A stretch of 64,000 bases of DNA from Deltaproteobacteria bacterium (GCA_016234935.1 JACRNL010000010.1:62001-126000), one strand, 5' to 3'; shown: positions 43,453-52,084, numbered from the stretch's first letter. Notes: generated from the letters alone by a model not told the origin. Translations and numbers: made by a program.

Positions 43453-44058
43453 ATGCCTGGACAAAAACGCGGCAGATTAAGGAGAGGCGCGCCTGACGCG
43501 CGCTTATCGGCGCAGGCGGATAAAACAGCCCCTGAGATGGAAATGGAAACGGAAACCGGCGCAAGCGCCGCCCTGACCATGGCCATGCGGTTTATCTCTT
43601 ACAGACCCAGATCCGTAAAAGAAACCGCTCAAAAGCTTACTGACAGCGGCTTTTCCGGCGACGCCATAGAAGACACCATAAACCGCCTTAAAAGCGCGGG
43701 CTGTCTGGACGATGAGAGGTTCGCGCGCGAGCTTGCCGGCTCGAGGATAAGGAACAAAAACTGGGGCCTTAAAAGAGTGGCCCTTGACCTGCGCTCCAAA
43801 GGCATCTCCGATGAGATAATCCACGCCGCGCTCTCAAACATTGACGCATCGGCTGACGCTGAAACCGCGGCGCGCGCCCTTGAAAAATGGACAAGAAAAA
43901 CAGGCGTAAAATTCCCCCGTGACGGAGTTCAACCCCCTGAGGGGGCTCAGCCCCTTGAAAAAAAAGCATTCGAGAAGGCATTCCGTCACCTTGCCGCAAG
44001 GGGTTTTTCCGCCCATGTCATAATGGGGCTGCTTAAAAGAGGCGGGCAAGAAGATTAA
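43453..44058 (+). CDS. recX: regulatory protein RecX with family C insertion
   Basis: RecX binds RecA filaments and limits their activity. 201 residues; a 40-residue basic/acidic N-terminal leader precedes the three-helix repeats: AMRFISYRPRSVKETAQKL, DDERFARELAGSRIRNKNWG, LKRVALDLRSKGISDEIIHA, and the last repeat FEKAFRHLAARGFSAHVIMG. Residues 156-167 (GVQPPE, GAQPLE) are encoded by two family C units between the second and third helical repeats. It follows recA and pilT in the same direction. Confidence 0.9.
   Translation: MPGQKRGRLRRGAPDARLSAQADKTAPEMEMETETGASAALTMAMRFISYRPRSVKETAQKLTDSGFSGDAIEDTINRLKSAGCLDDERFARELAGSRIRNKNWGLKRVALDLRSKGISDEIIHAALSNIDASADAETAARALEKWTRKTGVKFPRDGVQPPEGAQPLEKKAFEKAFRHLAARGFSAHVIMGLLKRGGQED
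43914..43959. repeat. family C tandem pair in recX
   Basis: GGAGTTCAACCCCCTGAG and GGGGCTCAGCCCCTTGAA are read as GVQPPE and GAQPLE. The array keeps frame and lies between helical repeats. Confidence 0.9.
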
Positions 44059-44076
44059 CACGAAATTGCGGCTTAA

Positions 44077-44108
44077 TGTGCTGTCAGGAGTTTCCTCCTG
44101 ACAGCACA
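44077..44108. other. perfect 14-bp hairpin after recX
   Basis: TGTGCTGTCAGGAG (44077-44090), loop TTTC, CTCCTGACAGCACA (44095-44108). There is no T-run, so it is not a standard terminator. The left arm holds AGGAG that pairing would hide. It lies 8 bp before a 25-codon open frame (44116-44193) and upstream of the 58-residue gene. Confidence 0.75.
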
Positions 44109-44179
44109 ACAAAAAATGAAAGAAAAGGCGGACAGACAACAGGACAAGGCAGACTTAAGATACTTAAGGAAAATGAAAA

Positions 44180-44356
44180 ATGAGAGAAGGTAAAACACAG
44201 GGCTTTGACTACTATTTAAGCAAAGAGGCAATCGAGCGGTATAGGGAGAAGCCCCCTGAACTCAGGCTTAAATGGCTGTATATGGGAAACGTCTTGCGTA
44301 AGAGTTACAGTAAGGAACTTATTGAGACTCAGAATAAATTCAGGGAAGGGAAGTAA
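44180..44356 (+). CDS. 58-residue hypothetical protein
   Basis: Open frame from ATG 44180: MREGKTQGFDYYLSKEAIER, then YREKPPELRLKWLYMGNVLR and a Lys/Glu-rich end. The pattern looks like a small soluble helical protein; short conserved proteins with RLKWLYMGN-like segments occur beside toxin-antitoxin or nuclease genes, but I cannot assign a function. A 25-codon frame (44116-44193, MKEKADRQQDKADLRYLRKM) ends inside its start and may be a coupled leader. AT content is higher than in recX. A family B repeat follows at 44397. Confidence 0.6.
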   Translation: MREGKTQGFDYYLSKEAIERYREKPPELRLKWLYMGNVLRKSYSKELIETQNKFREGK

Positions 44357-44396
44357 ACAGATTTATGGCAACGGGATTGACCGGTGGCGATACACT

Positions 44397-44445
44397 GGAC
44401 GCTGGAGCGTCCCCGGATGCGTTCCCACGCTGGAGCGTGGGAACG
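44397..44445. repeat. family B repeat before the caspase-like gene
   Basis: GGACGCTGGAGCGTCC then GTTCCCACGCTGGAGCGTGG with GAACG: a full two-part copy 35 bp upstream of the caspase-like gene. Confidence 0.85.
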
Positions 44446-44479
44446 ATAAGCTGCTTAAAGGCGGCGACAGGAGGTTTTT

Positions 44480-45922
44480 ATGATGAAAAAAACAGCAGGT
44501 AAGCTAACGCTTCTAATCTTCCTTACCGTTGCCCTGCTCTTTACAGGTTGCACTGCTCCTCCTGTCCGGCAAGACCCCTTCGCCAGCCTCGACGCGCAAC
44601 CCGCCAACGCGCCGCTTAAATCCTTGAAACTCGGCTTGATTATTTCGCCAAATACAATGCAGGCCATCGGTTATATAAACACGATAAATTCCAGCGACCT
44701 CGGTATAGGCAGCCTTGATACAAACAGGTATTTTAAGGATATCACGGACCTGCTCAGTCGGAGATTTAAAGAGGTCGTTCGTGTGAATTCCCTGCAGGAG
44801 GCAGCTTCCTCCGGAGCGGACATATCAGCCATTCTCGACGTTTACGCCAAGCTGGGATCGATTTCATTCACCCATAGCATATTCCAAGACAAGCTGATAT
44901 TCATGTCGCTCGACGGCGCACAAATTGACGTCGCCTCAGGCGAAGGCAGGGCCATGGTTCCCTATCCAGCCTGGCCAACACATAAACAGAAAGCGGCCGA
45001 TGCGGCCATGATTGAACTGGAAAAATCACTGTCTTCTTCCGAGAAACTTAAAGAATACGCCCGGACATATTCCGGCAATAGATCCGCGACTATTGCAATT
45101 ACGGCACCTGCCAAAATCAAATCCGACGTTGACGAACTGCCCGCAATTAAGGCAAAGCCCAACAAAAAAGCATACGCCATTGTAATCGGCATTGAAAATT
45201 ACCGCCAGAAGCTCCCCAGGGCCGACTTTGCAACGCATGACGCAGAGACTGTTGCGGAATATCTCACCAAGGTAATGGGCTATCCGGCGGAAAACGTCGT
45301 AACGCTTTTAAACGACCATGCGTCAAACGTGGATTTTGCGAAATACTTTGAAAAGTGGCTGCCTAACAACGTCGAAAAAGACTCCACCGTTTTTATCTAC
45401 TACTCAGGACACGGCGCGCCTAACACAAAGACAGGCGACGCCTTTTTAGTGCCTTACGACGGCGACCCGTCGTTCATTAACGAGACCGGTTATTCTCTGA
45501 AAAGGCTTTATGACTCGCTCGGAAAACTTCAGGCAAAAGAGATAATCGTCGCGCTTGACTCGTGCTTTTCAGGAGCGGGCGGAAGATCTGTCATTGCCAA
45601 AGGTTCAAGGCCGCTTGTTATGAGAATGGATAATTTAACAATACCCTCTAAAATAGCGGTCCTTTCAGCATCATCAGGAGAGCAGACCAGTTCGACCTAT
45701 GAGGAAAAAGGACACGGGCTTTTTACCTATTTTTTGCTGAAAGGAATCAAAGACGACGATAATGCGAATAAGAACGGAACGGTAGAAATAGGAGAACTCT
45801 TCGATTACATCAAGCCGCAGGTGGAACGGATAGCGAGAAAGGTCTATAACAACGAGCAAACGCCGCAGATGACGGCGCCAAAGGAAAACCAGAAGATATT
45901 TCTAATCAGCAACGGAAAATAA
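44480..45922 (+). CDS. caspase-family (C14) lipoprotein peptidase
   Basis: 480 residues with AGGAGG five bases before the ATG. The signal peptide ends LLFTGC, a lipobox with Cys24, so the protein is a lipoprotein. Residues 45-200 form an unassigned domain (KLGLIISPNTMQAIGYINTI). From 225 a caspase-like fold follows: KAYAIVIGIENYRQ, FIYYSGHGAPN with catalytic His311, and IIVALDSCFSGAGGRS with catalytic Cys362, then IAVLSASSGEQTSSTYEEKG. Bacterial homologues are proposed in stress, death or envelope processes; the role here is unknown. It lies 8 bp before alaS, with a family B repeat upstream. Confidence 0.9.
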   Translation: MMKKTAGKLTLLIFLTVALLFTGCTAPPVRQDPFASLDAQPANAPLKSLKLGLIISPNTMQAIGYINTINSSDLGIGSLDTNRYFKDITDLLSRRFKEVVRVNSLQEAASSGADISAILDVYAKLGSISFTHSIFQDKLIFMSLDGAQIDVASGEGRAMVPYPAWPTHKQKAADAAMIELEKSLSSSEKLKEYARTYSGNRSATIAITAPAKIKSDVDELPAIKAKPNKKAYAIVIGIENYRQKLPRADFATHDAETVAEYLTKVMGYPAENVVTLLNDHASNVDFAKYFEKWLPNNVEKDSTVFIYYSGHGAPNTKTGDAFLVPYDGDPSFINETGYSLKRLYDSLGKLQAKEIIVALDSCFSGAGGRSVIAKGSRPLVMRMDNLTIPSKIAVLSASSGEQTSSTYEEKGHGLFTYFLLKGIKDDDNANKNGTVEIGELFDYIKPQVERIARKVYNNEQTPQMTAPKENQKIFLISNGK

Positions 45923-45930
45923 AAGATCCA

Positions 45931-48582
45931 ATGGAATCAACCGAAATAAGAAAACGCTTTATCGAATTCTTCAAGAAGTCCGGCCACGAGGCCGTGCCTT
46001 CGTCAAGCCTCATACCGAGGGGCGACCCGACGCTGCTCTTTACCAACGCGGGCATGGTGCAGTTCAAGGGCGTGTTCATGAATGAAGAGACTCGCGATTA
46101 CAGGCGCGCCGTTTCCTGCCAGAGGTGCGTGAGGGCCGGCGGAAAGCACAACGACCTTGAAAACGTAGGCGTCACCGCCAGACACCACACGTTCTTCGAG
46201 ATGCTCGGCAACTTCTCCTTTGGCGACTACTTCAAAGAGGGCGCGATAGATTTCGCATGGGCATTCCTGACCGAAGAGATGCGGCTGCCGAAGGAAAAAC
46301 TCTGGATAACGGTCTTTGAGACCGACGACGAGGCCGCCGCCATCTGGGAGAAAAAGGCGGGCGTCTCGAAGAGCCGCATCGTCAGGATGGGCGCGAAGGA
46401 CAACTTCTGGTCAATGGGAGACGCCGGCCCATGCGGCCCGTGTTCCGAGATACTCATTGACCAGGGCAAGGAGGTAGGCTGCGGCAGACCGGAGTGCGCC
46501 GTCGGCTGCGACTGCGACAGATTTCTTGAAATATGGAACCTCGTATTCATGCAGTATAACCGCGGGTTAAACGGCGAGCTGACGCCTCTGCCAAAGCCCT
46601 GCATTGACACGGGCATGGGCCTTGAGCGGCTTTCCGCGGTGCAGCAGGGGAAGCATTCAAACTACGAATCAGACCTGTTCATGCCGATAATCACGCGCAT
46701 CGAGGAGATATCCGGCGTTAAATACGGCTCTGACCGCGATAAAGACACGTCGATGCGCGCCATCGCAGACCACGCAAGGGCTATTACATTTCTTATAACC
46801 GACGGCGTTCTTCCGGGCAATGTTGACCGCGCCTACGTGCTTCGCAGGATAATCCGCAGGGCCGCGCGCCACGGAAAATTCCTCGGCATAAAAGACCCGT
46901 TCATCTACATGGTCAGCGGGCGCGTCATTGAACTGATGGGCGACATCTACCCTGAGATAATCCGCGCCAAAGAGCTCGTGGCAAAGGCGACAAAGGGCGA
47001 AGAAGAACGCTTTTTTGAAACGCTTGAACGCGGCCTTTCCATGCTTGACGAAGAGGTCGCTTCTCTCAAAAATAAAAAAGAAACAATCATCCCCGGCTCA
47101 GTCGCATTCAAGCTCTACGACACATACGGCTTTCCGGCAGACCTTACGGCCGACATAATTAAAAAAGACGGCCTTACGATTGACGAGGAAGGGTTTAATA
47201 AATCCATGGCCGAGCAAAAGGCAAAGGCGCGGCTTGCGTGGAAAGGGGCCGCCGAAGGCGCTGGCAAAGAGATTTACAAGGGGCTTTCAAGCGCCGGGCT
47301 TAAATCAACATTCGTCGGCTACCAGATGGACGCCGCTTCATCGCGGATACTTTGCATAATAAAAAACGGCATTAGCGTCGAGACCGCCCAAAAGGGCGAC
47401 ACAGTAGAGATAGTCACCGAAGAGACGCCCTTTTACGGAGAGTCCGGCGGACAGGCCGGGGACACCGGAATTATCGTCGGCGTCCAGAAGATGTTCACGC
47501 TTAAAGTCGCGGACACGGCAAGGCCGCTTACAGACCTTACCGTCCACCACTGCACAATCGAGCAAGGTTCTATTACCGTTGACGACACGGTGGAACTTAT
47601 CCCCGACCTTAACAAACGAACCGCCACCCGCAGAAACCACACGGCCACGCACATCCTGCACGCCTCGCTGAGAAAACTCCTCGGCGAGCACGTCAGGCAG
47701 GCAGGGTCGCTTGTCAACGAAAAGGGTCTGCGTTTCGACTTCAGCCACTTTGAGGCGTTAAAAGACGACGACATAAAAAAAATTGAAGAGCTTGCTAACA
47801 GGGCCGTGCTTGAAAACATAGAGGTCACAACCGACGTCCTCCCCTATCAGACCGCGCTCGAAAAGGGCGCGCTTGCGTTCTTCGGCGAAAAATACGGCGA
47901 CATGGTGCGCCTCGTGAGCGTGCCCGGCGTCAGCGCCGAGCTTTGCGGCGGCACGCACGTAAAACGCTCAGGCGACATAGGCCTTATAAAGATTACCGCC
48001 GAGTCTTCCGTTGCCTCCGGCACGAGGAGGCTTGAGGCGGTCACAGGCGAAGGCGCGCTTAACGCAGTCATAAAGGCCGAAGACGCGCTGAAAGAAAGTG
48101 CATCCATACTTAAATCCCCGAAAGCAGAGGTTCCGGGCAGGATACGAAAGCTCCTTGAAGCTCAGCGCGAGCTTGAAAAGGAAATCGAAAGACTCAAGGC
48201 CAAGGGCAAGGCCACCGGCGCAGTAGACCTTGTAAAAGAGGCAAGGGCCGTAAACGGCGTTAACGTCATAGCCGCGCTTGTAGAGGCCACAGACCCGGCA
48301 GAGCTGCGCAGCACAGCCGACGCGCTAAAGGTCAGGATTGGCAGCGGCATAATCATCCTGGCCAGCAAGGCCGATTCAAAGGCATTCCTCCTTGCCGCCG
48401 TGACAAAGGACTTGACCAACAGGTTCAAGGCCGGAGAGCTGATAAAACGCCTCGCCCCCATCATAGGCGGCAAAGGCGGCGGCCGCGACGACATGGCCCA
48501 GGCCGGAGGCAGCCTTCCCGAAAAACTCGACGAAGCGTTAAAGGCGGTTTATAAGGCGGTGGAAGAGGTGGATGGGAAGTAG
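45931..48582 (+). CDS. alaS: alanyl-tRNA synthetase
   Basis: Class II synthetase of 883 residues that charges and proofreads tRNA-Ala. RKRFIEFFKKSGHEAVPSSS at the N-terminus, NVGVTARHHTFFEMLGNFSF and TGMGLERLSAVQQGKHSNYE in the catalytic part. The editing domain has HTATHILHASLRKLLG and CGGTHVKRSGDIG, the zinc-binding HxxxH and CxxxH pairs. The C-terminal DHHA1/C-Ala domain ends with GGKGGGRDDMAQAGG. The recA-recX-alaS neighbourhood is common in bacteria; here the caspase-like gene is inserted between. Confidence 0.98.
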   Translation: MESTEIRKRFIEFFKKSGHEAVPSSSLIPRGDPTLLFTNAGMVQFKGVFMNEETRDYRRAVSCQRCVRAGGKHNDLENVGVTARHHTFFEMLGNFSFGDYFKEGAIDFAWAFLTEEMRLPKEKLWITVFETDDEAAAIWEKKAGVSKSRIVRMGAKDNFWSMGDAGPCGPCSEILIDQGKEVGCGRPECAVGCDCDRFLEIWNLVFMQYNRGLNGELTPLPKPCIDTGMGLERLSAVQQGKHSNYESDLFMPIITRIEEISGVKYGSDRDKDTSMRAIADHARAITFLITDGVLPGNVDRAYVLRRIIRRAARHGKFLGIKDPFIYMVSGRVIELMGDIYPEIIRAKELVAKATKGEEERFFETLERGLSMLDEEVASLKNKKETIIPGSVAFKLYDTYGFPADLTADIIKKDGLTIDEEGFNKSMAEQKAKARLAWKGAAEGAGKEIYKGLSSAGLKSTFVGYQMDAASSRILCIIKNGISVETAQKGDTVEIVTEETPFYGESGGQAGDTGIIVGVQKMFTLKVADTARPLTDLTVHHCTIEQGSITVDDTVELIPDLNKRTATRRNHTATHILHASLRKLLGEHVRQAGSLVNEKGLRFDFSHFEALKDDDIKKIEELANRAVLENIEVTTDVLPYQTALEKGALAFFGEKYGDMVRLVSVPGVSAELCGGTHVKRSGDIGLIKITAESSVASGTRRLEAVTGEGALNAVIKAEDALKESASILKSPKAEVPGRIRKLLEAQRELEKEIERLKAKGKATGAVDLVKEARAVNGVNVIAALVEATDPAELRSTADALKVRIGSGIIILASKADSKAFLLAAVTKDLTNRFKAGELIKRLAPIIGGKGGGRDDMAQAGGSLPEKLDEALKAVYKAVEEVDGK

Positions 48583-48588
48583 GTAAAC

Positions 48589-48966
48589 TTAACGACAGCG
48601 AGACAGGACGCTGGAGCATCCAAGACTGCGTTCCCACGCTGGAGCGTGGGAACGATAAACTACGATAAACTTGCCATTTAGATAAAAATTCTTATAAGCT
48701 TCTAACCACAGCCTTTCCGCATCACCGCCACTTGCCCAATATCTATAGTTGTGCGCCTTGCTTTCATTGGCGCTGTATTCGACGAGTGTGCCCGCGAACT
48801 TCGCTATATCAGGATACTCACTCGCAGGCAATGACGATATAGCGTCCCTTGTAAGCTGCCTGTGCGTATAAGCCCCTATGCTGTCCCATGCCGAGGCATT
48901 ACTCAGCATAAAGGTGAAGACAAGCACAAGAGCAAGCAGAAGCCTCGATGATGTTGTGGTCTTCAT
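48589..48966 (-). CDS. secreted protein fragment, zinc phospholipase C/nuclease-like N-terminus, truncated by a repeat
   Basis: 125 residues. A signal peptide (LLLALVLVFTFMLSNASA) is followed by WDSIGAYTHRQLTRDAISSL; a Trp right at the cleavage site and a nearby His are the pattern of zinc-dependent phospholipase C and S1/P1-type enzymes, where mature Trp1 binds zinc. The family is about 250 residues, so this is at most the first third. The end RSHAPAWERSLGCSS is family B sequence read in frame, so the gene is probably a remnant cut by the repeat. Its ATG overlaps the stop of the HEAT-repeat gene. Confidence 0.6.
   Translation of the reverse strand: MKTTTSSRLLLALVLVFTFMLSNASAWDSIGAYTHRQLTRDAISSLPASEYPDIAKFAGTLVEYSANESKAHNYRYWASGGDAERLWLEAYKNFYLNGKFIVVYRSHAPAWERSLGCSSVLSRCR
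48606..48654. repeat. family B repeat forming the 3' end of a truncated gene
   Basis: GGACGCTGGAGCATCC, then GTTCCCACGCTGGAGCGTGG with GAACG. The minus-strand gene at 48589-48966 reads through the whole element, which supplies about its last 20 residues. Confidence 0.85.
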
Positions 48967-50180
48967 CTCTGACCTCTCTCGATCTGCATATATATTCGAA
49001 CATACTTGGCGTTATCACCTGTTATTTCTCTTAAACCTGTCACCGCGCTAAGCCGTAACTCCTTGTCAGCTGTCTTATCTTCCATCAGCTCTGTTAAAAA
49101 CGGCACTGCCTCCTGCATATGGGCCTTAGTAAAGGCGCTGAGCACAGTATGTCTTATGTCATTCTGTTTTCTAGCACTGTTTTTTTCCGCCCCCGGATAT
49201 TTGCCCTGATATATGCCAAGGATATACTGAAAAATGTCCTGCCCGCCAAACCGCGCAAGCGCGACAAGTTCAGAATAACCAGATGAACCTTTTTTTAATT
49301 CATTTTCGATCTTCTGTTTCAGGTATGGTATTGCATCAGTGTTGCCGGAAAAGCCAAGCTCTTCAGTTAAATCACCGTGTTGCTCCCAATCCTTACGCTT
49401 CTTCGGATTGTCTTCAATGTCCTTAATAGCTTTTATTATCTTTGTTATATCCGTCTTCACGCCAATGTTTCTGAGGCCCCTCACAGCGGCGGTGCGTATA
49501 TCGAGATCGTCACTCTCGGAAAGCCTCCTCAGGTCAGATTCAGCCCCCTTGTCATTCATGTTCGATATCACGGCCAGCATCTCCAGCCTGCCGTGGGCAT
49601 TTGTCCGGCCAAGCTCTTCAAGCTTCTTTTCAACCTTTGGAAGCGCGTCCGCACCGTAGCCGACTATGCTCGCCCCAAGCTCCCTCTCATAGCCTGTCGG
49701 GCCAATAAGCCCGGATAGCTTGTCTATCATAATGGGCAGGGCATTCTTGTCCTTCATGGCGCTGAGCGCTTGGGCGCTAAGCACTTTATTCATTATGGCC
49801 TTTTCGTCTTTCTCTGACCTCACATCTACCTTGCCAATGGGCAGGCTCATCACCTTGCCGCGTAGTTTTCCTGCCGCGCTCATCACTCTGGCGTTCATTA
49901 CATGCAGTATGGCGAACTCCTGAAGGTCAAGGTCCGCGCTGTCCACGGCGTCTACCACGGCCTTTATATCCTCAGGGCTCTGAAGCGTTTTCTTCTTCAG
50001 GGCCTCGATGAGCCGCGACTTCACACGATGGTCTTGCGTCGCCTCCGTCTCCCTTATGAGCGTGCTTACCGGCTTTGCGGCCAAAGCCTCGTCAGTTTCT
50101 TCAGAAAACCCCTGACCCTGAAAGATAAAAACAGATAGCACGAGAAATACAGCGGCAAGCGTCATGACGGATTTTTTCAT
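48963..50180 (-). CDS. secreted HEAT-repeat protein
   Basis: 405 residues with a signal peptide (MTLAAVFLVLSVFIFQGQGF). The rest is alpha-helical repeats of HEAT/PBS-lyase type, for example SDLRRLSESDDLDIRTAAVR with GLRNIG, and FLTELMEDKTADKELRLSAV with TGLREITGD. Such scaffolds bind proteins or peptides; no enzyme motif is seen. The gene overlaps the truncated phospholipase-like gene by 4 bp, so the two may once have acted together. GC is lower than in the core genes. Confidence 0.75.
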   Translation of the reverse strand: MKKSVMTLAAVFLVLSVFIFQGQGFSEETDEALAAKPVSTLIRETEATQDHRVKSRLIEALKKKTLQSPEDIKAVVDAVDSADLDLQEFAILHVMNARVMSAAGKLRGKVMSLPIGKVDVRSEKDEKAIMNKVLSAQALSAMKDKNALPIMIDKLSGLIGPTGYERELGASIVGYGADALPKVEKKLEELGRTNAHGRLEMLAVISNMNDKGAESDLRRLSESDDLDIRTAAVRGLRNIGVKTDITKIIKAIKDIEDNPKKRKDWEQHGDLTEELGFSGNTDAIPYLKQKIENELKKGSSGYSELVALARFGGQDIFQYILGIYQGKYPGAEKNSARKQNDIRHTVLSAFTKAHMQEAVPFLTELMEDKTADKELRLSAVTGLREITGDNAKYVRIYMQIERGQR

Positions 50181-50256
50181 AAATAACCCCCTTAACCATT
50201 AAGTGTTTTTCGAATCCATTAAAAAATCGCATAGTCGCTTCCAATCAAAAGCACAA

Positions 50257-50293
50257 ACGCCCGCAAAAGGACTCTAAGTCCCCTCGCGGGCGT
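50257..50293. terminator. possible terminator hairpin
   Basis: ACGCCCGC (50257-50264) pairs with GCGGGCGT (50286-50293), with a short inner stem. A T-rich stretch follows on the minus strand. It would end transcription of the remnant at 50332 before the HEAT gene. Confidence 0.45.
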
Positions 50294-50331
50294 CATCAAT
50301 ACCTGACGCGGTCTTTTATGTTGATTATCAG

Positions 50332-50679
50332 TTACATATTTTCACATAAGCCGACACTACATATTTTCTGAAAATATGTCAAGTATGATTTAAACAAAAA
50401 GTTCATGCCCATTGCAACTGTCTGCTCGGAGACTACCTTCCTGTCAAGGTCAAGCAGGGTCAGTTTCACCTGCGTTGCATCAAGCGTTGTCTGGTTTACG
50501 GCAATGATGGAAACGCTCGCCGTCCCGCCCTGCGTTGCCTCAGGCAGTTGCGCCGGTTTCTCGTCAAGCGAGGCCTTGAAAAACGCCGAGTTCTCCATGC
50601 CGAAAAGCCCGCCGGAGGGGATGAGGAGCACTGGGTGGTCTTTTACTAAATCCGTTGGATTGAAGTTTGCGTTTTCATC
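50332..50679 (-). pseudogene. remnant of a larger secreted protein, cut by a family B repeat
   Basis: The frame reads from the edge of the family B element: ENANFNPTDLVKDHPVLLIP, then SGGLFGMENSAFFKASLDEK, and a beta-rich part (GGTASVSIIAVNQTTLDATQ). It has no start signal or signal peptide. The style (NPxDLxxxxVLLIPSGGLxG) recalls segments of very long secreted repeat proteins, with a CARDB-like piece joined behind; the junction SLDEKPAQLP looks like an internal deletion. The 5' part is missing. Not likely to be functional. Confidence 0.55.
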
Positions 50680-50726
50680 GTTCCCACGCTCCAGCGTGGG
50701 AATGCATCAGGGGACGCTCCAGCGTC
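50679..50726. repeat. family B repeat at the 5' edge of the remnant
   Basis: CGTTCCCACGCTCCAGCGTG with GGAATG, then GGACGCTCCAGCGTCC, in the same orientation as the copy at 5167. Confidence 0.85.
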
Positions 50727-50788
50727 CTGTCGTTAAAATACACGGGTAAGCACAAATATCAAACCTTATCTTCCAGCCATACAACCCC

Positions 50789-50995
50789 TCACCTGCCGAG
50801 ATAATCCTCCATAGTAAACCCTGCATCCTTTAATATCCTCAAAAAAAGCCCTTTAGGCAAATCTCCGGCATGGATGGGAACAACGGTTGTATAATCTGTT
50901 TGCGAATTATGAAGGATTAGATGAGAGCCGCGCTGACGCTTTTCGACAAAGCCTTTGTCTTTGAGAAAACGGACAACATCCTTTGCCGTTGGCAT
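50789..50995 (-). CDS. hicA: HicA-family mRNA interferase toxin
   Basis: 68 residues. The double-stranded-RNA-binding-like HicA fold: MPTAKDVVRFLKDKGFVEKR, then QRGSHLILHNSQ with the catalytic His of the GSH motif, VVPIHAGDLPKGLFLRILKD and AGFTMEDYL. HicA cleaves mRNA unless neutralised by HicB. Its ATG overlaps the hicB stop by one base. It lies among remnants and repeats, a usual setting for such modules. Confidence 0.92.
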   Translation of the reverse strand: MPTAKDVVRFLKDKGFVEKRQRGSHLILHNSQTDYTTVVPIHAGDLPKGLFLRILKDAGFTMEDYLGR

Positions 50996-51222
50996 TATGC
51001 GGAGACCTGGATATTATCCGTTTCGAGCTTCTTGATGTGTGAGGCTGGAATTGGTTTGCCGTCTTCGCGGAGGTCTTCGATATAAAGCTCCAGCGCTGAG
51101 ACGATATCTTTCTTTGCCGCTTCTTCCGTTGCCCCCGCTCCATACACGCCGGGCAGATCAGGGATATACGCCCACCATTGGTTATCTTCCTGAACCAGAA
51201 CTATCGGGTAGGTCAACGTCAT
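50995..51222 (-). CDS. hicB: HicB-family antitoxin
   Basis: 75 residues, upstream of hicA. YPIVLVQEDNQWWAYIPDLP and GVYGAGATEEAAKKDIVSAL are the HicB partial RNase H-like fold. There is no obvious C-terminal DNA-binding domain (the protein ends in KKLETDNIQVSA), so self-repression may rely on another surface or be absent. The antitoxin-first order is the less common arrangement for hic loci but is well known. Confidence 0.9.
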   Translation of the reverse strand: MTLTYPIVLVQEDNQWWAYIPDLPGVYGAGATEEAAKKDIVSALELYIEDLREDGKPIPASHIKKLETDNIQVSA

Positions 51223-51294
51223 TATCTGCTCCTTATTGTCTTCCTTGATTCAAATAAATCCCGCAAGAAAAAAACCAAACTCCGCCGTCCGTCT

Positions 51295-52002
51295 CTACTT
51301 CCCTTTGCCCCCCACCATTGAAAGATACATTTGGGCTACCCTGTCGTCCGGGTTTATGCCGAGGGCCTTTTGCCACTCCTGGCGGGCGCGGTCATGCTCG
51401 CCCATGATGTAGTAGGTCAGGCCGAGCTGGATGCGGGCGGGCAGGTACTTGTCGTTCAATTTCACGGCCTCGGTAATTTCATCAATGGCCTTCTGAAAGT
51501 CCTTCATGTCGCGGTATGCCGAGCCGAGCTTCGTCCTTATGTCGGCGAACGACGGCCTCAGCGTGGCGGCCTTTTTATACTCGTCGGCGGCCTCGGCGTA
51601 AAGGCCCAGGTCCGAGTAAATCGCACCTATGTCGGCGTGCATATTGGCGAGCTTTCCCTCGACGTAGGGATCAAGGAACAGGGGGCCTACGTTCTCGACC
51701 TTTTTTGCGTCGAAGTAGACGTCTTTGGCCTTGTCTATGTCGCCAAGCTCGTTGTAGGCTACCGAGAGGTTCAGGGCGGCTTCCGTATAATGCGGGTTTA
51801 TCTTAAGGGCCTGCTTGAAATAGTCCACCGATTCGGTGTATTTGCCCTTCAGGTAGTAGATGAAGCCGAGCATGTTGTAGACGTCGGCGAAGGTGGTCTT
51901 TTCAGAAAGGACATTTTCAAGATGGATGCGCGCCGCTTCATACTTCTTCTCTTCAAACGCCTTCTTGCCCAGCTCGTAATTTATATGCCACTCCTTGTGC
52001 AT
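51295..52002 (-). CDS. TPR-repeat protein
   Basis: 235 residues made of about six tetratricopeptide repeats (ADVYNMLGFIYYLKGKYTES, TEAALNLSVAYNELGDIDKA, HADIGAIYSDLGLYAEAADE, ADIRTKLGSAYRDMKDFQKA, PARIQLGLTYYIMGEHDRAR). There is no signal peptide, so it is probably cytosolic; TPRs mediate protein contacts. It is on the same strand as bamD, 204 bp downstream of it. No more specific function can be given. Confidence 0.85.
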   Translation of the reverse strand: MHKEWHINYELGKKAFEEKKYEAARIHLENVLSEKTTFADVYNMLGFIYYLKGKYTESVDYFKQALKINPHYTEAALNLSVAYNELGDIDKAKDVYFDAKKVENVGPLFLDPYVEGKLANMHADIGAIYSDLGLYAEAADEYKKAATLRPSFADIRTKLGSAYRDMKDFQKAIDEITEAVKLNDKYLPARIQLGLTYYIMGEHDRARQEWQKALGINPDDRVAQMYLSMVGGKGK

Positions 52003-52084
52003 GCAACCTCCTTGAGTTCTGCTGCGCGCTTATGGAAATCCCCGCAGGCGAGGGGCGGCACAGGCACATACGTGCGTGCCGCCG

